A DNA stretch of 64,000 nt from Heyndrickxia sporothermodurans (GTDB taxonomy: Bacteria > Bacillota > Bacilli > Bacillales > Bacillaceae_C): NCBI RefSeq assembly GCF_016785185.1, contig NZ_JAEKDY010000001.1; one strand, given 5' to 3'. Shown piece by piece: positions 17,105 to 26,887 of the stretch. Numbering within the stretch: the stretch's first letter is position 1; every line of letters starts with the position of its first letter. The notes under the pieces were generated by a model. That model had not been told where the DNA came from, did no database searches, and saw only the letters and a program-made list of their open reading frames with translations. A program made the translations under genes and the position numbers.

Positions 17105-18207
17105 TATGCTTTTTGTTCACTTTCTTGTTTCTTATAATATTCTTCAGCAATTAAATCAATTTCTTTTTTCAATTCTTCTACCATTGTTTCTTCAGGGACT
17201 TTTCTTACGATTTTTCCTTTACGGAAAAGCAAACCTTCACCACGAGCCCCCGCGATTCCAATATCCGCTTCACGAGCTTCACCAGGACCGTTTACGGCAC
17301 AGCCTAATACTGACACCTTAATTGGTGCTTTAATCGTTGAAATATACTCTTCAACCTCATTGGCAATACTAATTAAATCGATTTCGATTCTTCCACAAGT
17401 GGGGCATGAAATCAATGTTGCCGCATTTGAAGATAACCCGAACACTTTTAACAATTCTCTAGCTACTTTTACTTCTTCGACTGGGTCGGCACTTAAAGAA
17501 ATACGTAGTGTATTACCGATACCTTTACTTAAGATAGCTCCTAAACCAGCAGCACTTTTTACAGTTCCGGAGAAAAGTGTTCCGGATTCAGTAATTCCTA
17601 AGTGTAAAGGATAGTCAAAAGCGCGAGCAGCCTTTTCATACGCCTCAATTGCAAGATTCACATCGGATGCTTTCATTGAGACAATAATATCGTGGAAATC
17701 TAGATCTTCTAAAATTTTTATATGGTGTAAAGCACTTTCAACCATACCATCTGCAGTTGGATAACCATATTTTTGTAAAAATTGTTTTTCAAGACTTCCC
17801 GCATTTACACCTATACGTATAGGTATACCTTTTGCTTTAGCCGCCTTAACAACTGCTTCTACTTTTTCGCGTTTCCCAATATTTCCGGGGTTAATACGTA
17901 TTTTATCCGCACCGCCTTCAATTGCTTTTAAGGCGAGACGATAATCAAAATGAATATCAACAACTAATGGAATATTGATTCGCTTTTTTATTTCAGGAAT
18001 TGCTTCAGCTGCACGTTCGTCTGGACATGCAACCCGAACAATTTGACAACCAGCTTCTTCCAAACGTTTAATTTGGGCAACTGTTGCTTCCACGTCATGT
18101 GTTTTTGTTGTTGTCATACTTTGAATAAAAAGTTCATTGCTTCCCCCGATAGTTAGATTACCAACCTTAACGGGGCGTGTTTTTGAACGATGTATAATTT
18201 CACCCAA
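17104..18207 (-). CDS. ispG: 4-hydroxy-3-methylbut-2-en-1-yl diphosphate synthase IspG
   Basis: Seventh enzyme of the MEP isoprenoid pathway, reductively converting MEcPP to HMBPP with a [4Fe-4S] cluster. 367 residues, a two-domain bacterial form: N-terminal TIM barrel beginning with RPVKVGNLTIGG and SMTTTKTHDVEATV, then the C-terminal cluster domain with CPTCGR and the CAVNGPGEA motif supplying the cysteines. Start is TTG after AAAGGAG. Encoded convergently to yqfX, as in B. subtilis. Confidence 0.96.
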   Translation of the reverse strand: MGEIIHRSKTRPVKVGNLTIGGSNELFIQSMTTTKTHDVEATVAQIKRLEEAGCQIVRVACPDERAAEAIPEIKKRINIPLVVDIHFDYRLALKAIEGGADKIRINPGNIGKREKVEAVVKAAKAKGIPIRIGVNAGSLEKQFLQKYGYPTADGMVESALHHIKILEDLDFHDIIVSMKASDVNLAIEAYEKAARAFDYPLHLGITESGTLFSGTVKSAAGLGAILSKGIGNTLRISLSADPVEEVKVARELLKVFGLSSNAATLISCPTCGRIEIDLISIANEVEEYISTIKAPIKVSVLGCAVNGPGEAREADIGIAGARGEGLLFRKGKIVRKVPEETMVEELKKEIDLIAEEYYKKQESEQKA

Positions 18208-18315
18208 GGGTAATTCGCTCCTTTATTAAGTACAAATCAGTTTGTATTTTAATTTATAACAAATGTATTGTATCAATATTTGACGGTAATTGACAAGGAA
18301 ATGAAGTTCGTCATT

Positions 18316-18636
18316 TTATTTATATATTGGAAATTTGTAAACCTGACCAATTTGAATTTCCTCGGGTGCGATATTATGATTAAATTTTTTGAAGTCAATG
18401 ATTACTTGTTTTATCGGAACGGTTAATGGAGATTTATTGATTTTTTCCACGATGGACAAAACGGTGTCACCGGGATTCACTTTCTTATTTATATATGGAG
18501 CAGGCTTTTCTATCGTTGCGTTCTTTTCTGATTTTACTGTTGTTTGCGAAACAACAGGGATGGTTCCGAAATTGATATCAATATAGACACTATAAATAAT
18601 AATAATTACTGCGACGAATGCTAGGAATTTTTTCAA
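18316..18636 (-). CDS. yqfZ: LysM-domain membrane-anchored protein YqfZ
   Basis: A 106-residue protein with an uncleaved or signal-anchor N-terminal hydrophobic segment (residues 4-20) and one C-terminal LysM domain beginning NPGDTVLSIVEKIN and ending IQIGQVYKFP. LysM modules bind peptidoglycan, so an extracytoplasmic wall-associated place is likely. Start is TTG after AAAGGAGG. Function unknown; a LysM-type gene at this position is conserved in Bacillus. Confidence 0.82.
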   Translation of the reverse strand: MKKFLAFVAVIIIIYSVYIDINFGTIPVVSQTTVKSEKNATIEKPAPYINKKVNPGDTVLSIVEKINKSPLTVPIKQVIIDFKKFNHNIAPEEIQIGQVYKFPIYK

Positions 18637-18698
18637 GATTAGCGCCTCCTTTTTGTCATATATATGCTTGTCCTTAACTGCTTATGACTAAAAAGGAA

Positions 18699-18724
18699 AA
18701 AAACTGACTTGAATGTCAGTTTTT
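18699..18724 (-). terminator. Terminator after yqgB
   Basis: AAAACTGAC / GTCAGTTTT with loop TTGAAT; on the minus strand it lies just past the yqgB stop, followed by further T. Confidence 0.75.
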
Positions 18725-18730
18725 CTATTA

Positions 18731-19504
18731 CTATGCTTTAACTTTAGGTTTCGGAATCTCTCTAACGGTTAAATAAAGGAAGATTAAACAAATAATCCAG
18801 TTGATTAATAATCCACCCGGAACGACTGTTTTTAATGCATCCATTAATGCAAAAAATACTGTCGGTAAGGTAATGCAGTGGGCAGTAATTCTCCAGCTAT
18901 TTCGATATTGGAGGTTTCTGTCAAATGTCCTTGCAAATAAAATTCCAATGCCTGCGAAAATTGAAATTTTAATAAATCCTATAGCAGAGGTAAATAAGTA
19001 CATAATAATAAATACGATGGGTAATACAATCCAAAGTACGCCGTTTATAGAAGACAAAAATTTATCAATATCTTTGTTTTGTAATTTCATCCCCTCAAGG
19101 GCTGAATAAGGAAAGTTTTGGACATTTCGATCGTTGACAACAACGAATTCGTTTTTTAGTAATGCGACAACATTACCTTCTTTTTCAATATCTTGCTTGG
19201 AGATTTTTCCAGTTGGATCGAGTATGATTTGAAAATCGGACTTTTGCAATGTAAAGGGTTCTTTAATATTTGATGTAAGATTTCCGTTTTCAATTTGAAA
19301 TGGAGGCAATTCTTCCATAAAGATTTGTTTACCTTCATTTAATGCAGTAATTGTCATTTTTGAAAAATGATATAATCCAGGTAAAGTGGATAAAAACATA
19401 AGTAAAAAAACGTACAAAATCGTTTTTCCGATTCCTAAAAAGCGATATTTTGCAATATCTTTAGGGGAATAAAGACTTTTAATAAAGCGTTGAAAAATAT
19501 TCAA
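18731..19504 (-). CDS. yqgB: DUF1189 membrane protein YqgB
   Basis: Polytopic membrane protein of the DUF1189 family, unknown function. From TTG 19504, which lies 8 bases after AAGGAAGTGA, it has 257 residues: a soluble start MNIFQRFIKSLYSPKDIAKY, a first span (about 27-50), a long extracytoplasmic region (about 55-150), then four hydrophobic spans. A GTG four codons upstream lies inside the ribosome binding site and is less likely. Divergent from yqgC. Confidence 0.8.
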   Translation of the reverse strand: MNIFQRFIKSLYSPKDIAKYRFLGIGKTILYVFLLMFLSTLPGLYHFSKMTITALNEGKQIFMEELPPFQIENGNLTSNIKEPFTLQKSDFQIILDPTGKISKQDIEKEGNVVALLKNEFVVVNDRNVQNFPYSALEGMKLQNKDIDKFLSSINGVLWIVLPIVFIIMYLFTSAIGFIKISIFAGIGILFARTFDRNLQYRNSWRITAHCITLPTVFFALMDALKTVVPGGLLINWIICLIFLYLTVREIPKPKVKA

Positions 19505-19646
19505 AACAATCGTCACTTCCTTTTTTGCGTTTTCCTTAATATGTACAACTATTTATCATTGTAGGTTTTTTTTTAGTAAATGTCATTTGAAATACGTAAA
19601 AACGTTGAGAAATAAATGCATAATCCTATTAGAAGAGGTGTTAGTT

Positions 19647-20126
19647 ATGGACTGGTTATACTGGACGATCATAATTGTAATGATGCTCGTTGCCTTTATT
19701 GGTTTAATTTATCCAATAATTCCTAGTGTTCTTTTTCTTTTTGGTTCCTTTATATTATACGGCTTATTTTTTTCCTTTCATTCATTTAATTGGCTTTTTT
19801 GGACAATTCAAATCCTGTTTGTTATTTTACTTTTTGGAGCAGACTATCTATCCAATCTAATTGGTGTGAAAAAATTCGGAGGATCGAAAGCCGGTGTGTG
19901 GGGGAGTACAATTGGATTGTTAGTTGGCCCTTTTATTATCCCGGTTATAGGAATTCTAATTGGCCCTTTTTTAGGCGCTGTCATCGGGGAGTTGATTGTA
20001 AACCGGACGCCGTTTATTAAGGCGATGAAAATTGGAATGGGGTCACTAATCGGTTTCGTTAGTAGTGTGGTCGTGAAAGGGTTAATTCAACTCGTAATGG
20101 TCGTTTATTTTTTTATTAGTATCTAG
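19647..20126 (+). CDS. yqgC: DUF456 membrane protein YqgC
   Basis: Small polytopic membrane protein of unknown function (159 residues), with about five hydrophobic segments and glycine-rich loops typical of DUF456, such as GGSKAGVWGSTIGLLVGPF and GPFLGAVIGELI. The ATG at 19647 follows AGAAGAGGTG. In many Bacillus genomes it immediately precedes sodA, as here; a functional link is not established. Confidence 0.85.
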   Translation: MDWLYWTIIIVMMLVAFIGLIYPIIPSVLFLFGSFILYGLFFSFHSFNWLFWTIQILFVILLFGADYLSNLIGVKKFGGSKAGVWGSTIGLLVGPFIIPVIGILIGPFLGAVIGELIVNRTPFIKAMKIGMGSLIGFVSSVVVKGLIQLVMVVYFFISI

Positions 20127-20251
20127 TCGTTGAAAAATTTTTAGAAAAACTAGGCAATTTATTTGCCTGCTACTTATAACTTTGGTAATCTTAAATTGAA
20201 ATTACATGAATCACTTTGATTCAAAACATTTACATAGGGAGGAATTTTACC

Positions 20252-20860
20252 ATGGCATTTGAATTACCACAATTACCTTATGCATATGACGCTCTTGAGC
20301 CTCATATTGACAAAGAAACAATGAATATCCATCACACAAAACACCATAACACATATGTAACGAACTTAAATGCAGCACTTGAAGGAAATGAAGAACTTCT
20401 TAGCAAATCCGTAGAAGAAGTAATTGCAAATCTTGATGCAGTTCCTGAAGCAAAGCGTACTGCAGTTCGTAATAATGGTGGCGGACATGCAAACCACTCA
20501 TTATTCTGGAAACTTCTTTCTCCAAACGGAGGCGGAGAGCCAACTGGTGAATTAGCAGATGCAATTAATAAAAAATTTGGCAGCCTAGATAAATTTAAAG
20601 AAGAATTTGCTGCTGCTGGTGCTGGCCGCTTTGGATCAGGTTGGGCTTGGTTAGTCGTTAATAATGGTGAATTAGAAGTAACTAGCACTCCAAACCAAGA
20701 TAATCCATTAATGGAAGGAAAAACTCCTATCCTTGGCTTAGACGTTTGGGAGCATGCATACTACTTAAATTATCAAAATCGCCGTCCTGACTACATTAAA
20801 GCATTCTGGAATGTAGTAAACTGGGATGAAGTTGCAAAATTATACGCTGCTGCAAAATAA
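20252..20860 (+). CDS. sodA: Superoxide dismutase (Mn/Fe)
   Basis: Dismutates superoxide in the cytoplasm. From ATG 20252 (site AGGGAGG) the protein has 202 residues starting MAFELPQLPY. Metal ligands are H27 (NIHHTKHH), the His in HANHSLFW, and Asp and His in the C-terminal signature DVWEHAYY. The GGSG-poor GRFGSGWAWL motif fits Mn-type enzymes of Bacillus, but Mn versus Fe use is not decidable by eye. Monocistronic with terminator. Confidence 0.97.
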   Translation: MAFELPQLPYAYDALEPHIDKETMNIHHTKHHNTYVTNLNAALEGNEELLSKSVEEVIANLDAVPEAKRTAVRNNGGGHANHSLFWKLLSPNGGGEPTGELADAINKKFGSLDKFKEEFAAAGAGRFGSGWAWLVVNNGELEVTSTPNQDNPLMEGKTPILGLDVWEHAYYLNYQNRRPDYIKAFWNVVNWDEVAKLYAAAK

Positions 20861-20864
20861 TAAA

Positions 20865-20898
20865 TAAAAAAGCATTGGAATCTTCCGGTGCTTTTTTT
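20865..20898 (+). terminator. Terminator after sodA
   Basis: AAAAAAGCATTGG / CCGGTGCTTTTTTT hairpin (two G-T pairs) right after the sodA stop. Confidence 0.75.
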
Positions 20899-20979
20899 AT
20901 TGCACAGATAACGAATAGAAAAATGTATAATATCACTCCTTTTTCAAAAGCTATAAAGGATGAAAAAGGGGAGTTTATC

Positions 20980-22185
20980 ATGATATTTCGAAAATGGTTA
21001 GGTGAAATAGAATTAACAAAAGACTTATCTTTGTTACTCTATATCGGAGGAATATACTCATTAAGTGTGGCTTTATCTAATACGTTTGTAAATATTTATT
21101 TATGGAAACAATCAGGGGAGTTTATTGATTTAGCCATTTACAATCTTTCAGTTGTTGTTTTTCAGCCGCTCACATTTATTTTAGCTGGGAGATGGGCGAA
21201 GAAGGTAGATAGGGTCATTGTGCTGCGAATTGGTGTTATTTTTTTAGCATTGTTTTATTTATCTGTACTGTTTTTCGGTAGTCATGCATCACACTATTTA
21301 GTTGTATTAGGTGGTCTACTAGGGATTGGATATGGTTTTTATTGGCTTGCGTTTAATGTGCTTACCTTTGAAATAACTGAACCTGAAACGAGAGATTTTT
21401 TTAATGGATTTTTAGGTAGCCTTACTTCATGTGGTGGAATGATCGGTCCCATTTTAGCCGGATTTATTATTTCACGTTTTTCATCCAATATTGGATATAC
21501 CATTGTTTTTGGGTTTTCACTTACACTTTTCGCATTAGCTGTCGTTTTAAGCTTTTTTATTAAAAGGCGTCCTGCTCATGGAAGATATTTGCTTACTCGA
21601 ATATTAGGTGAGAGAAAAAATAATCGAAATTGGCGATTAATAACAAATGCACATTTTTTTCAAGGATTACGAGATGGAATATTTGCATTTATTATTTCTG
21701 TATTTGTTTTTGTCTCAACAGGCAGTGAATTTGCATTAGGCACGTTCGGGCTCATTAATTCAGGAATATCGTTTTTAGGGTATTCTTTAGTTACACGACT
21801 TATTAAAAGAAAATATCGAAAAAGAGCGATACTGTTAGGGGGATTCCTTTTATATGCGGGGATATTTATTATCGTATTTGATTTTAGTTACGCAAGATTA
21901 TTGATATATGCAGCTGTAATTGCAATTGCATATCCGATTATTCTAGTGCCATATATTTCAATGACATATGACGTAATCGGCAGAGGGTGGCAGGCGGCTG
22001 AAGCTAGAATTGAATATATAGTCGTTCGCGAATTGTTTTTAAATACCGGTCGAATAGTTTCAATTTTAGCCTTTATAGGAGCGATTACTTTTTTTAATGA
22101 TAAACAAAGCATTCCCTACTTGCTCATGATTTTAGGTGCTGGATATATTTGTGTTTCATTTCTTTTAAAAAGAGTGTCTACATAA
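20980..22185 (+). CDS. yqgE: MFS transporter YqgE
   Basis: Major facilitator superfamily protein of 401 residues with about 12 hydrophobic spans. The ATG at 20980 after AAAGGGGAG is chosen; the frame stays open upstream through the sodA terminator but without a site. A typical loop motif GRWAKKVDR follows span 2, and RRPAHGRYLLTRILGERKNNRNW is the central cytoplasmic loop. The substrate is unknown. Position after sodA matches yqgE of B. subtilis. Confidence 0.85.
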   Translation: MIFRKWLGEIELTKDLSLLLYIGGIYSLSVALSNTFVNIYLWKQSGEFIDLAIYNLSVVVFQPLTFILAGRWAKKVDRVIVLRIGVIFLALFYLSVLFFGSHASHYLVVLGGLLGIGYGFYWLAFNVLTFEITEPETRDFFNGFLGSLTSCGGMIGPILAGFIISRFSSNIGYTIVFGFSLTLFALAVVLSFFIKRRPAHGRYLLTRILGERKNNRNWRLITNAHFFQGLRDGIFAFIISVFVFVSTGSEFALGTFGLINSGISFLGYSLVTRLIKRKYRKRAILLGGFLLYAGIFIIVFDFSYARLLIYAAVIAIAYPIILVPYISMTYDVIGRGWQAAEARIEYIVVRELFLNTGRIVSILAFIGAITFFNDKQSIPYLLMILGAGYICVSFLLKRVST

Positions 22186-22198
22186 ATATCTGTATCGT

Positions 22199-22229
22199 AA
22201 AAAAAGGCATTATGTCATGCCTTTTTTTA
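22199..22229 (+). terminator. Terminator after yqgE
   Basis: AAAAAAAGGCAT / ATGCCTTTTTTT around TATGTC, a canonical intrinsic terminator. Confidence 0.85.
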
Positions 22230-22311
22230 TTTATTTAAAATTTTTATTCAATTAGTTGGACTTTTCCTTTACAATGAAATAAAGGTAAATAGAGGAAAAG
22301 GGGATTAATAA

Positions 22312-24498
22312 ATGAAAAAGAAGAAAAAGAAGTTAGTCGTTCCTGTTAGAATGAATATTATCTTTTTTGTTGTCTTTCTTTTATTTTCGTCACTTATTTT
22401 TCGATTAGGGGTTGTCCAAATTGTCCACGGGGAAAAGTATAAAAATGAGATAAAGAAAACAAGTGACGTGACGATTCAAATACCAGTTCCACGGGGAAAA
22501 ATATTAGATAGAAATGGAAATTTAATCGTTGGAAATAAACCGCTAAAGGCGATTACATATACAAGGCCGACATCTATTAAACCGGAAGAAATGCTTGGAA
22601 TTGCTGAAAAATTGGCTAAATTCATTAAAAAAGATACAAAAGAAGACCTTAAGGCAATTACTGAAAGAGATCGTAAAGATTTTTGGATTTTACACCATCA
22701 AAATGAGGCAAAAAGTAAAATTACGAAACAAGATGAAAAAAGTTTAAAGCAAAAAAAATTAGCTGAAAAAGATTATGATAAAGAAATTTATCATCTCATG
22801 TTAGAAAGAATTACTGAACAAGAGATGAATTCTTTTTCGAAGAAAGATCTTGAAATACTGGCAATCTATCGAGAAATGTTAAGCGGATATCCGCTGACAC
22901 CACAAATTATTAAAAATAAAAATGTGACAAAAGAAGAAATAGCGATAATTGCTGAAAACTTGGATGCATTACCAGGAGTTGATATAACAACCGATTGGGA
23001 CCGCTATAATAGTTATAAAATTGATGGATTTGCACCGCTTGCAACAATTTTAGGGAAAATTACAACAGCAAAAGAAGGTTTGCCGAGTGAAAAAGCTGAA
23101 TATTATTCAGCACTAGGTTATAGCCGAAACGATCGTGTTGGGAAAAGTTACTTAGAATATCAATATGAAGACGTTCTAAGAGGGAAAAAAGAAAAAATCG
23201 AAAACAAAATGGATAAATCCGGGAAAGTCATTGATTCGGTAGTTGTTAGAAAAGGCCAACGTGGAAATGATTTAGTGTTATCTGTTGATATGGAATTTCA
23301 GAAAAAGGTTGAAGAAATTATTACAAATAAATTATCCCATTTATCTCAACCTTATTTGGATCGAACATTTGTCACAGTAATGAATCCGAATACAGGTGAA
23401 ATATTAGCAATGGCAGGAAAACTACGAGAAACAAATGAAAAAACGGGTGCGAGAGAATATAATGATTTTGCTTTAGGAAATATGATTACCTCTTATGCGA
23501 TGGGCTCGGCTGTAAAGGGAGCAATGGTTTTGACAGGCTACCAAACCGGGGCAATTACAATGAATAATAGGGTCATTAGAGATGAGCCCTTAGTATTTAA
23601 AGATACGAAATCAAAAAGCTCTTGGAGTACGTCAGCTTTTGGAGATATTGATGACTTATATGCGTTAAAGAGATCTTCCAATGTTTATATGTTTAAATTA
23701 GCGATGAGAATTGGCGGTCAGCAATATTATATTCCTAATGGATCACTTAGTATCGATAAAGTAAAAGCAATCGATACATTAAGGTATAATTTTGCGCAAT
23801 TCGGATTAGGAGTCAAGACAGGTATCGATCTTCCTGGCGAGCAGGTCGGATTTGGCGGAAGGATTCCAGATTTCGCAGGTAATGTATTGGACTTCGGAAT
23901 CGGACAATTTGATACGTATACACCGTTGCAATTAGTTCAATACATTTCTACGATTGCTAATGGCGGAAGCCGGATCAGGCCCCATTTAGTTAAAGAAATT
24001 CGCGAACCAAGTGATGATATTCATAAACTTGGTCCAGTAGCCCACGAGCTTGGATCGAATGTATTAAATAAAATAGGGGCGAATAAAGATGAAATTAAAC
24101 GTGTAAAAGAGGGTTTACGATTAGTTGTATATGATCCGAACGGAACCGGATACGGCTCAATTAAAAATAAGCAATTAAAGATCGCAGGAAAAACAGGAAC
24201 AGCAGAAGCGCTTTATGATGGTCCTGTTCCACATAGTCCGGGGTTGATGCTTTGGAACTTAACATTTGCCGGCTATGCACCGTATGACAATCCAGAAATC
24301 GCCCTCTCTGTTGTTGTTCCTTGGTCTACGACAGATAAAATGCATCCAAATTTAGATATAGCGGATGACGTGTTTAAAGCATATTTTGATTTAAAAAAGA
24401 AACGTGAGAAAAAGGATACAAATTCTCCTAATAAAATAATAAATATAAAAAAGGCAGAAAAAGAACAAAATGAAATAGATGATTCTAGTTCAGAATAA
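22312..24498 (+). CDS. pbpA: Class B penicillin-binding protein, copy 1 (PbpA type)
   Basis: Monofunctional D,D-transpeptidase of cell-wall elongation, similar to PBP2A of B. subtilis. 728 residues: lysine-rich cytoplasmic start, one membrane anchor (about 13-35), the dimerisation domain with PRGKILDRNGN, an inserted Lys/Glu-rich region (about 95-190), then the transpeptidase domain with SxxK as SAVK (in YAMGSAVKGAM), SxN as SSN (LKRSSNVYMF) and KTGTA. The C-terminal 30 residues are charged. It has its own AAAAGGGG site and terminator and is followed by a close paralogue. Confidence 0.93.
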   Translation: MKKKKKKLVVPVRMNIIFFVVFLLFSSLIFRLGVVQIVHGEKYKNEIKKTSDVTIQIPVPRGKILDRNGNLIVGNKPLKAITYTRPTSIKPEEMLGIAEKLAKFIKKDTKEDLKAITERDRKDFWILHHQNEAKSKITKQDEKSLKQKKLAEKDYDKEIYHLMLERITEQEMNSFSKKDLEILAIYREMLSGYPLTPQIIKNKNVTKEEIAIIAENLDALPGVDITTDWDRYNSYKIDGFAPLATILGKITTAKEGLPSEKAEYYSALGYSRNDRVGKSYLEYQYEDVLRGKKEKIENKMDKSGKVIDSVVVRKGQRGNDLVLSVDMEFQKKVEEIITNKLSHLSQPYLDRTFVTVMNPNTGEILAMAGKLRETNEKTGAREYNDFALGNMITSYAMGSAVKGAMVLTGYQTGAITMNNRVIRDEPLVFKDTKSKSSWSTSAFGDIDDLYALKRSSNVYMFKLAMRIGGQQYYIPNGSLSIDKVKAIDTLRYNFAQFGLGVKTGIDLPGEQVGFGGRIPDFAGNVLDFGIGQFDTYTPLQLVQYISTIANGGSRIRPHLVKEIREPSDDIHKLGPVAHELGSNVLNKIGANKDEIKRVKEGLRLVVYDPNGTGYGSIKNKQLKIAGKTGTAEALYDGPVPHSPGLMLWNLTFAGYAPYDNPEIALSVVVPWSTTDKMHPNLDIADDVFKAYFDLKKKREKKDTNSPNKIINIKKAEKEQNEIDDSSSE

Positions 24499-24516
24499 AC
24501 AAATTAGTACTTTTTT

Positions 24517-24544
24517 AGAGCTTAGATATTCTAGGCTCTTTTTC
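24517..24544 (+). terminator. Terminator between the two PBP genes
   Basis: AGAGCTTAG / CTAGGCTCT with loop ATATT, then a T-run; implies separate transcription of the downstream copy. Confidence 0.75.
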
Positions 24545-24667
24545 TAATTTATATTATGAAGAATAAAATAAAGCTCTTTCCTTATATTTCTGCATTTAAT
24601 TTATAGAAATTCTTTTGTCTTTCCGTTAAAATGTAGAGTGATGTAAAAAGTGGGAGGGTTTTGTCAT

Positions 24668-26836
24668 TTGAAGAAAACGAAAAAGAAAAAAAGAGCGTTT
24701 GTCTCCTTACGAATGAATATATTATTTTTTGTAGTCTTTATACTCTTCTCTCTCCTTATTCTTCGACTTGGGATTGTCCAAATTGTTTACGGTGATGATT
24801 ACAAGCGGGAAATTGATAGAAAAGAGAATGTAACGGTTAATACGTCCGTGCCACGGGGAAAAATTTTAGATAGAAATGGGAAAATTGTTGTTGGAAACAA
24901 ACCGTTAAATGCAATCACTTATACGAGACCGAAAAATATTAAACAAGAAGATATATTAAAGGTCGCAGAAGATTTAGCTAAGTTAATCAAAAAAGACACA
25001 AAAGCGGATTTCAAAGCGATAACAGAAAGAGACAAAAAAGATTTTTGGATTTTGAAACATCCTGGTGAAGCAGAGGCGAAAGTTTCAAAAGCAGAAATTA
25101 AAAAATTAAAAAATGATAATTCGAAAATTTATAAATTAACACTTGATCGAATTACCGAAAAAGAGATCAATTCTTTCACAAAACAAGAATTGGAAGTATT
25201 AGCGATTTATCGAGAAATGATTGGAGGTTATCCGTTATCGCCTCAAGTCATCAAAAATAAAAATGTTACGCCAAAGGAATTTGCTGTTGTTAGTGAAAAT
25301 CTTGATAAATTACCTGGTGTAGATACAACTACTGACTGGGACCGTTATAATGTTTACAAGGACAAAGAAGGCAATGAAACATTAGGATCGGTAATAGGAA
25401 AAATCTCATCCTCGAAAGAAGGCTTGCCCAAGGATTTGGTCGACTATTATTTAGCACGCGATTATAGTAGAAACGATCGTGTTGGGAAAAGCTATATCGA
25501 ATACCAGTATGAGGATATTTTGCAAGGGAAAAAGGAGAAAGTTAAAAATGTTACAGATAAAGTGGGAAACGTACTAGATTCTGAAGTAGTAAGAGAGGGA
25601 AAAAGAGGGGACGATTTAGTCTTATCTATTGATATCGATTTACAACGTAAAGTTGAAAAAATTATTAAAGAAAAATTAGGTAGTGCGAGAATAGGTCAGC
25701 CCTATATGGATAGAGCATTTGTTACTGTTATGAACCCATATACAGGGGAAGTTTTATCGATGGCTGGTAAACAATATGAGCGGGATAAAAAAACGGGAAA
25801 AACCGATATTAATGATTATGCATTGGGAAATATGACGACATCGTATTCAATGGGATCCGTCGTCAAAGGTGCAACGGTATTAACGGGTTACCAAACTGGT
25901 GCGATTTCACCGGGAGATGTATTGAATGATAGACCTTTGAATTTCCTGCATACAAAAGTAAAAAAATCTTGGAATACGTCAGGATTTGGACCAATAAATG
26001 ATCTTTATGCATTGAAAAGATCTTCAAACGTATATATGTTTTTAACAGCAATGAAATTAGGAGGACAACAAACATATATTCCAAATGGCCCTTTAAGCAT
26101 CGATAAAGTGGCTGCAATTGAAAAGTTTAGGAAAAACTTTGCTCAATTTGGTTTAGGTGTGAAAACAGGAATTGATTTACCTGGTGAACAAATCGGCTTC
26201 GGTGTCGGACAAATACCACCCGAAGCAGGGAAAGTATTGGACTTTGCTATTGGGCAGTATGACACATACACACCATTGCAAGTTGTACAATATATGTCAA
26301 CTATTGCAAACGGTGGGTATCGAGTTCAGCCACATATAGCAAAAGAAATTCGCGAACCAAATAGTAAAATGGATGAGATGGGTCCGGTTATTCAAGAAAT
26401 TAAACCAAAGGTTCTAAATAAGGTTGATATGAAAGATGAGTGGATTAACCGTGTGAAACTCGGCCTTGAGCAAGTAGTGAATGATCCACTTGGAACAGGA
26501 TACGGAACAATTAAAAATAAAAAATATAAAATTGCTGGGAAAACGGGTACAGCCCAAGCTCTTTATGATGGTCCTGTTTCACACAGTCCAGGCCTTATGC
26601 TTTGGAACGTAACATTCGCCGGGTATGCTCCATATGATAATCCCGAAATTGCGGTATCAGTAGTAGTACCATGGTCAACAACTGATAAAACACACGTCAA
26701 TTTAGAAATAGCAGATGAAGTGTTTAAAGCTTATTTCGAGTTAAAAGAAAAACGAGAAAAAGATGGTTTAGATACAGCAACATCAACAAAAAAAGTTGAA
26801 AATATTAAAAGTGCGAAAGAAAAGCAATCAGAATAA
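24668..26836 (+). CDS. Class B penicillin-binding protein, copy 2
   Basis: Paralogue of the preceding gene, alike from the basic N-terminus (KKTKKKKRAFVSLRMNILFF) to the C-terminus. 722 residues from TTG 24668, placed 10 bases after GTGGGAGGG. The active-site motifs are intact: SVVK in YSMGSVVKGAT, SSN in LKRSSNVYMF and KTGTAQ. The two proteins share most blocks, for example ITYTRP, DFWILKH versus DFWILHH, and GVKTGIDLPGEQ, so this is a tandem duplication with substantial divergence, and both appear functional. Confidence 0.9.
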   Translation: MKKTKKKKRAFVSLRMNILFFVVFILFSLLILRLGIVQIVYGDDYKREIDRKENVTVNTSVPRGKILDRNGKIVVGNKPLNAITYTRPKNIKQEDILKVAEDLAKLIKKDTKADFKAITERDKKDFWILKHPGEAEAKVSKAEIKKLKNDNSKIYKLTLDRITEKEINSFTKQELEVLAIYREMIGGYPLSPQVIKNKNVTPKEFAVVSENLDKLPGVDTTTDWDRYNVYKDKEGNETLGSVIGKISSSKEGLPKDLVDYYLARDYSRNDRVGKSYIEYQYEDILQGKKEKVKNVTDKVGNVLDSEVVREGKRGDDLVLSIDIDLQRKVEKIIKEKLGSARIGQPYMDRAFVTVMNPYTGEVLSMAGKQYERDKKTGKTDINDYALGNMTTSYSMGSVVKGATVLTGYQTGAISPGDVLNDRPLNFLHTKVKKSWNTSGFGPINDLYALKRSSNVYMFLTAMKLGGQQTYIPNGPLSIDKVAAIEKFRKNFAQFGLGVKTGIDLPGEQIGFGVGQIPPEAGKVLDFAIGQYDTYTPLQVVQYMSTIANGGYRVQPHIAKEIREPNSKMDEMGPVIQEIKPKVLNKVDMKDEWINRVKLGLEQVVNDPLGTGYGTIKNKKYKIAGKTGTAQALYDGPVSHSPGLMLWNVTFAGYAPYDNPEIAVSVVVPWSTTDKTHVNLEIADEVFKAYFELKEKREKDGLDTATSTKKVENIKSAKEKQSE

Positions 26837-26838
26837 TA

Positions 26839-26882
26839 CACAAAAAACCACTTAGGACTTACATCCTAAGTGGTTTTTTGTG
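26839..26882. terminator. Strong bidirectional terminator
   Basis: CACAAAAAACCACTTAGGA and its exact complement around CTTACA form a 19-bp stem between the second PBP gene (+) and the minus-strand gene ending at 26888. Confidence 0.9.
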
Positions 26883-26887
26883 TATTA

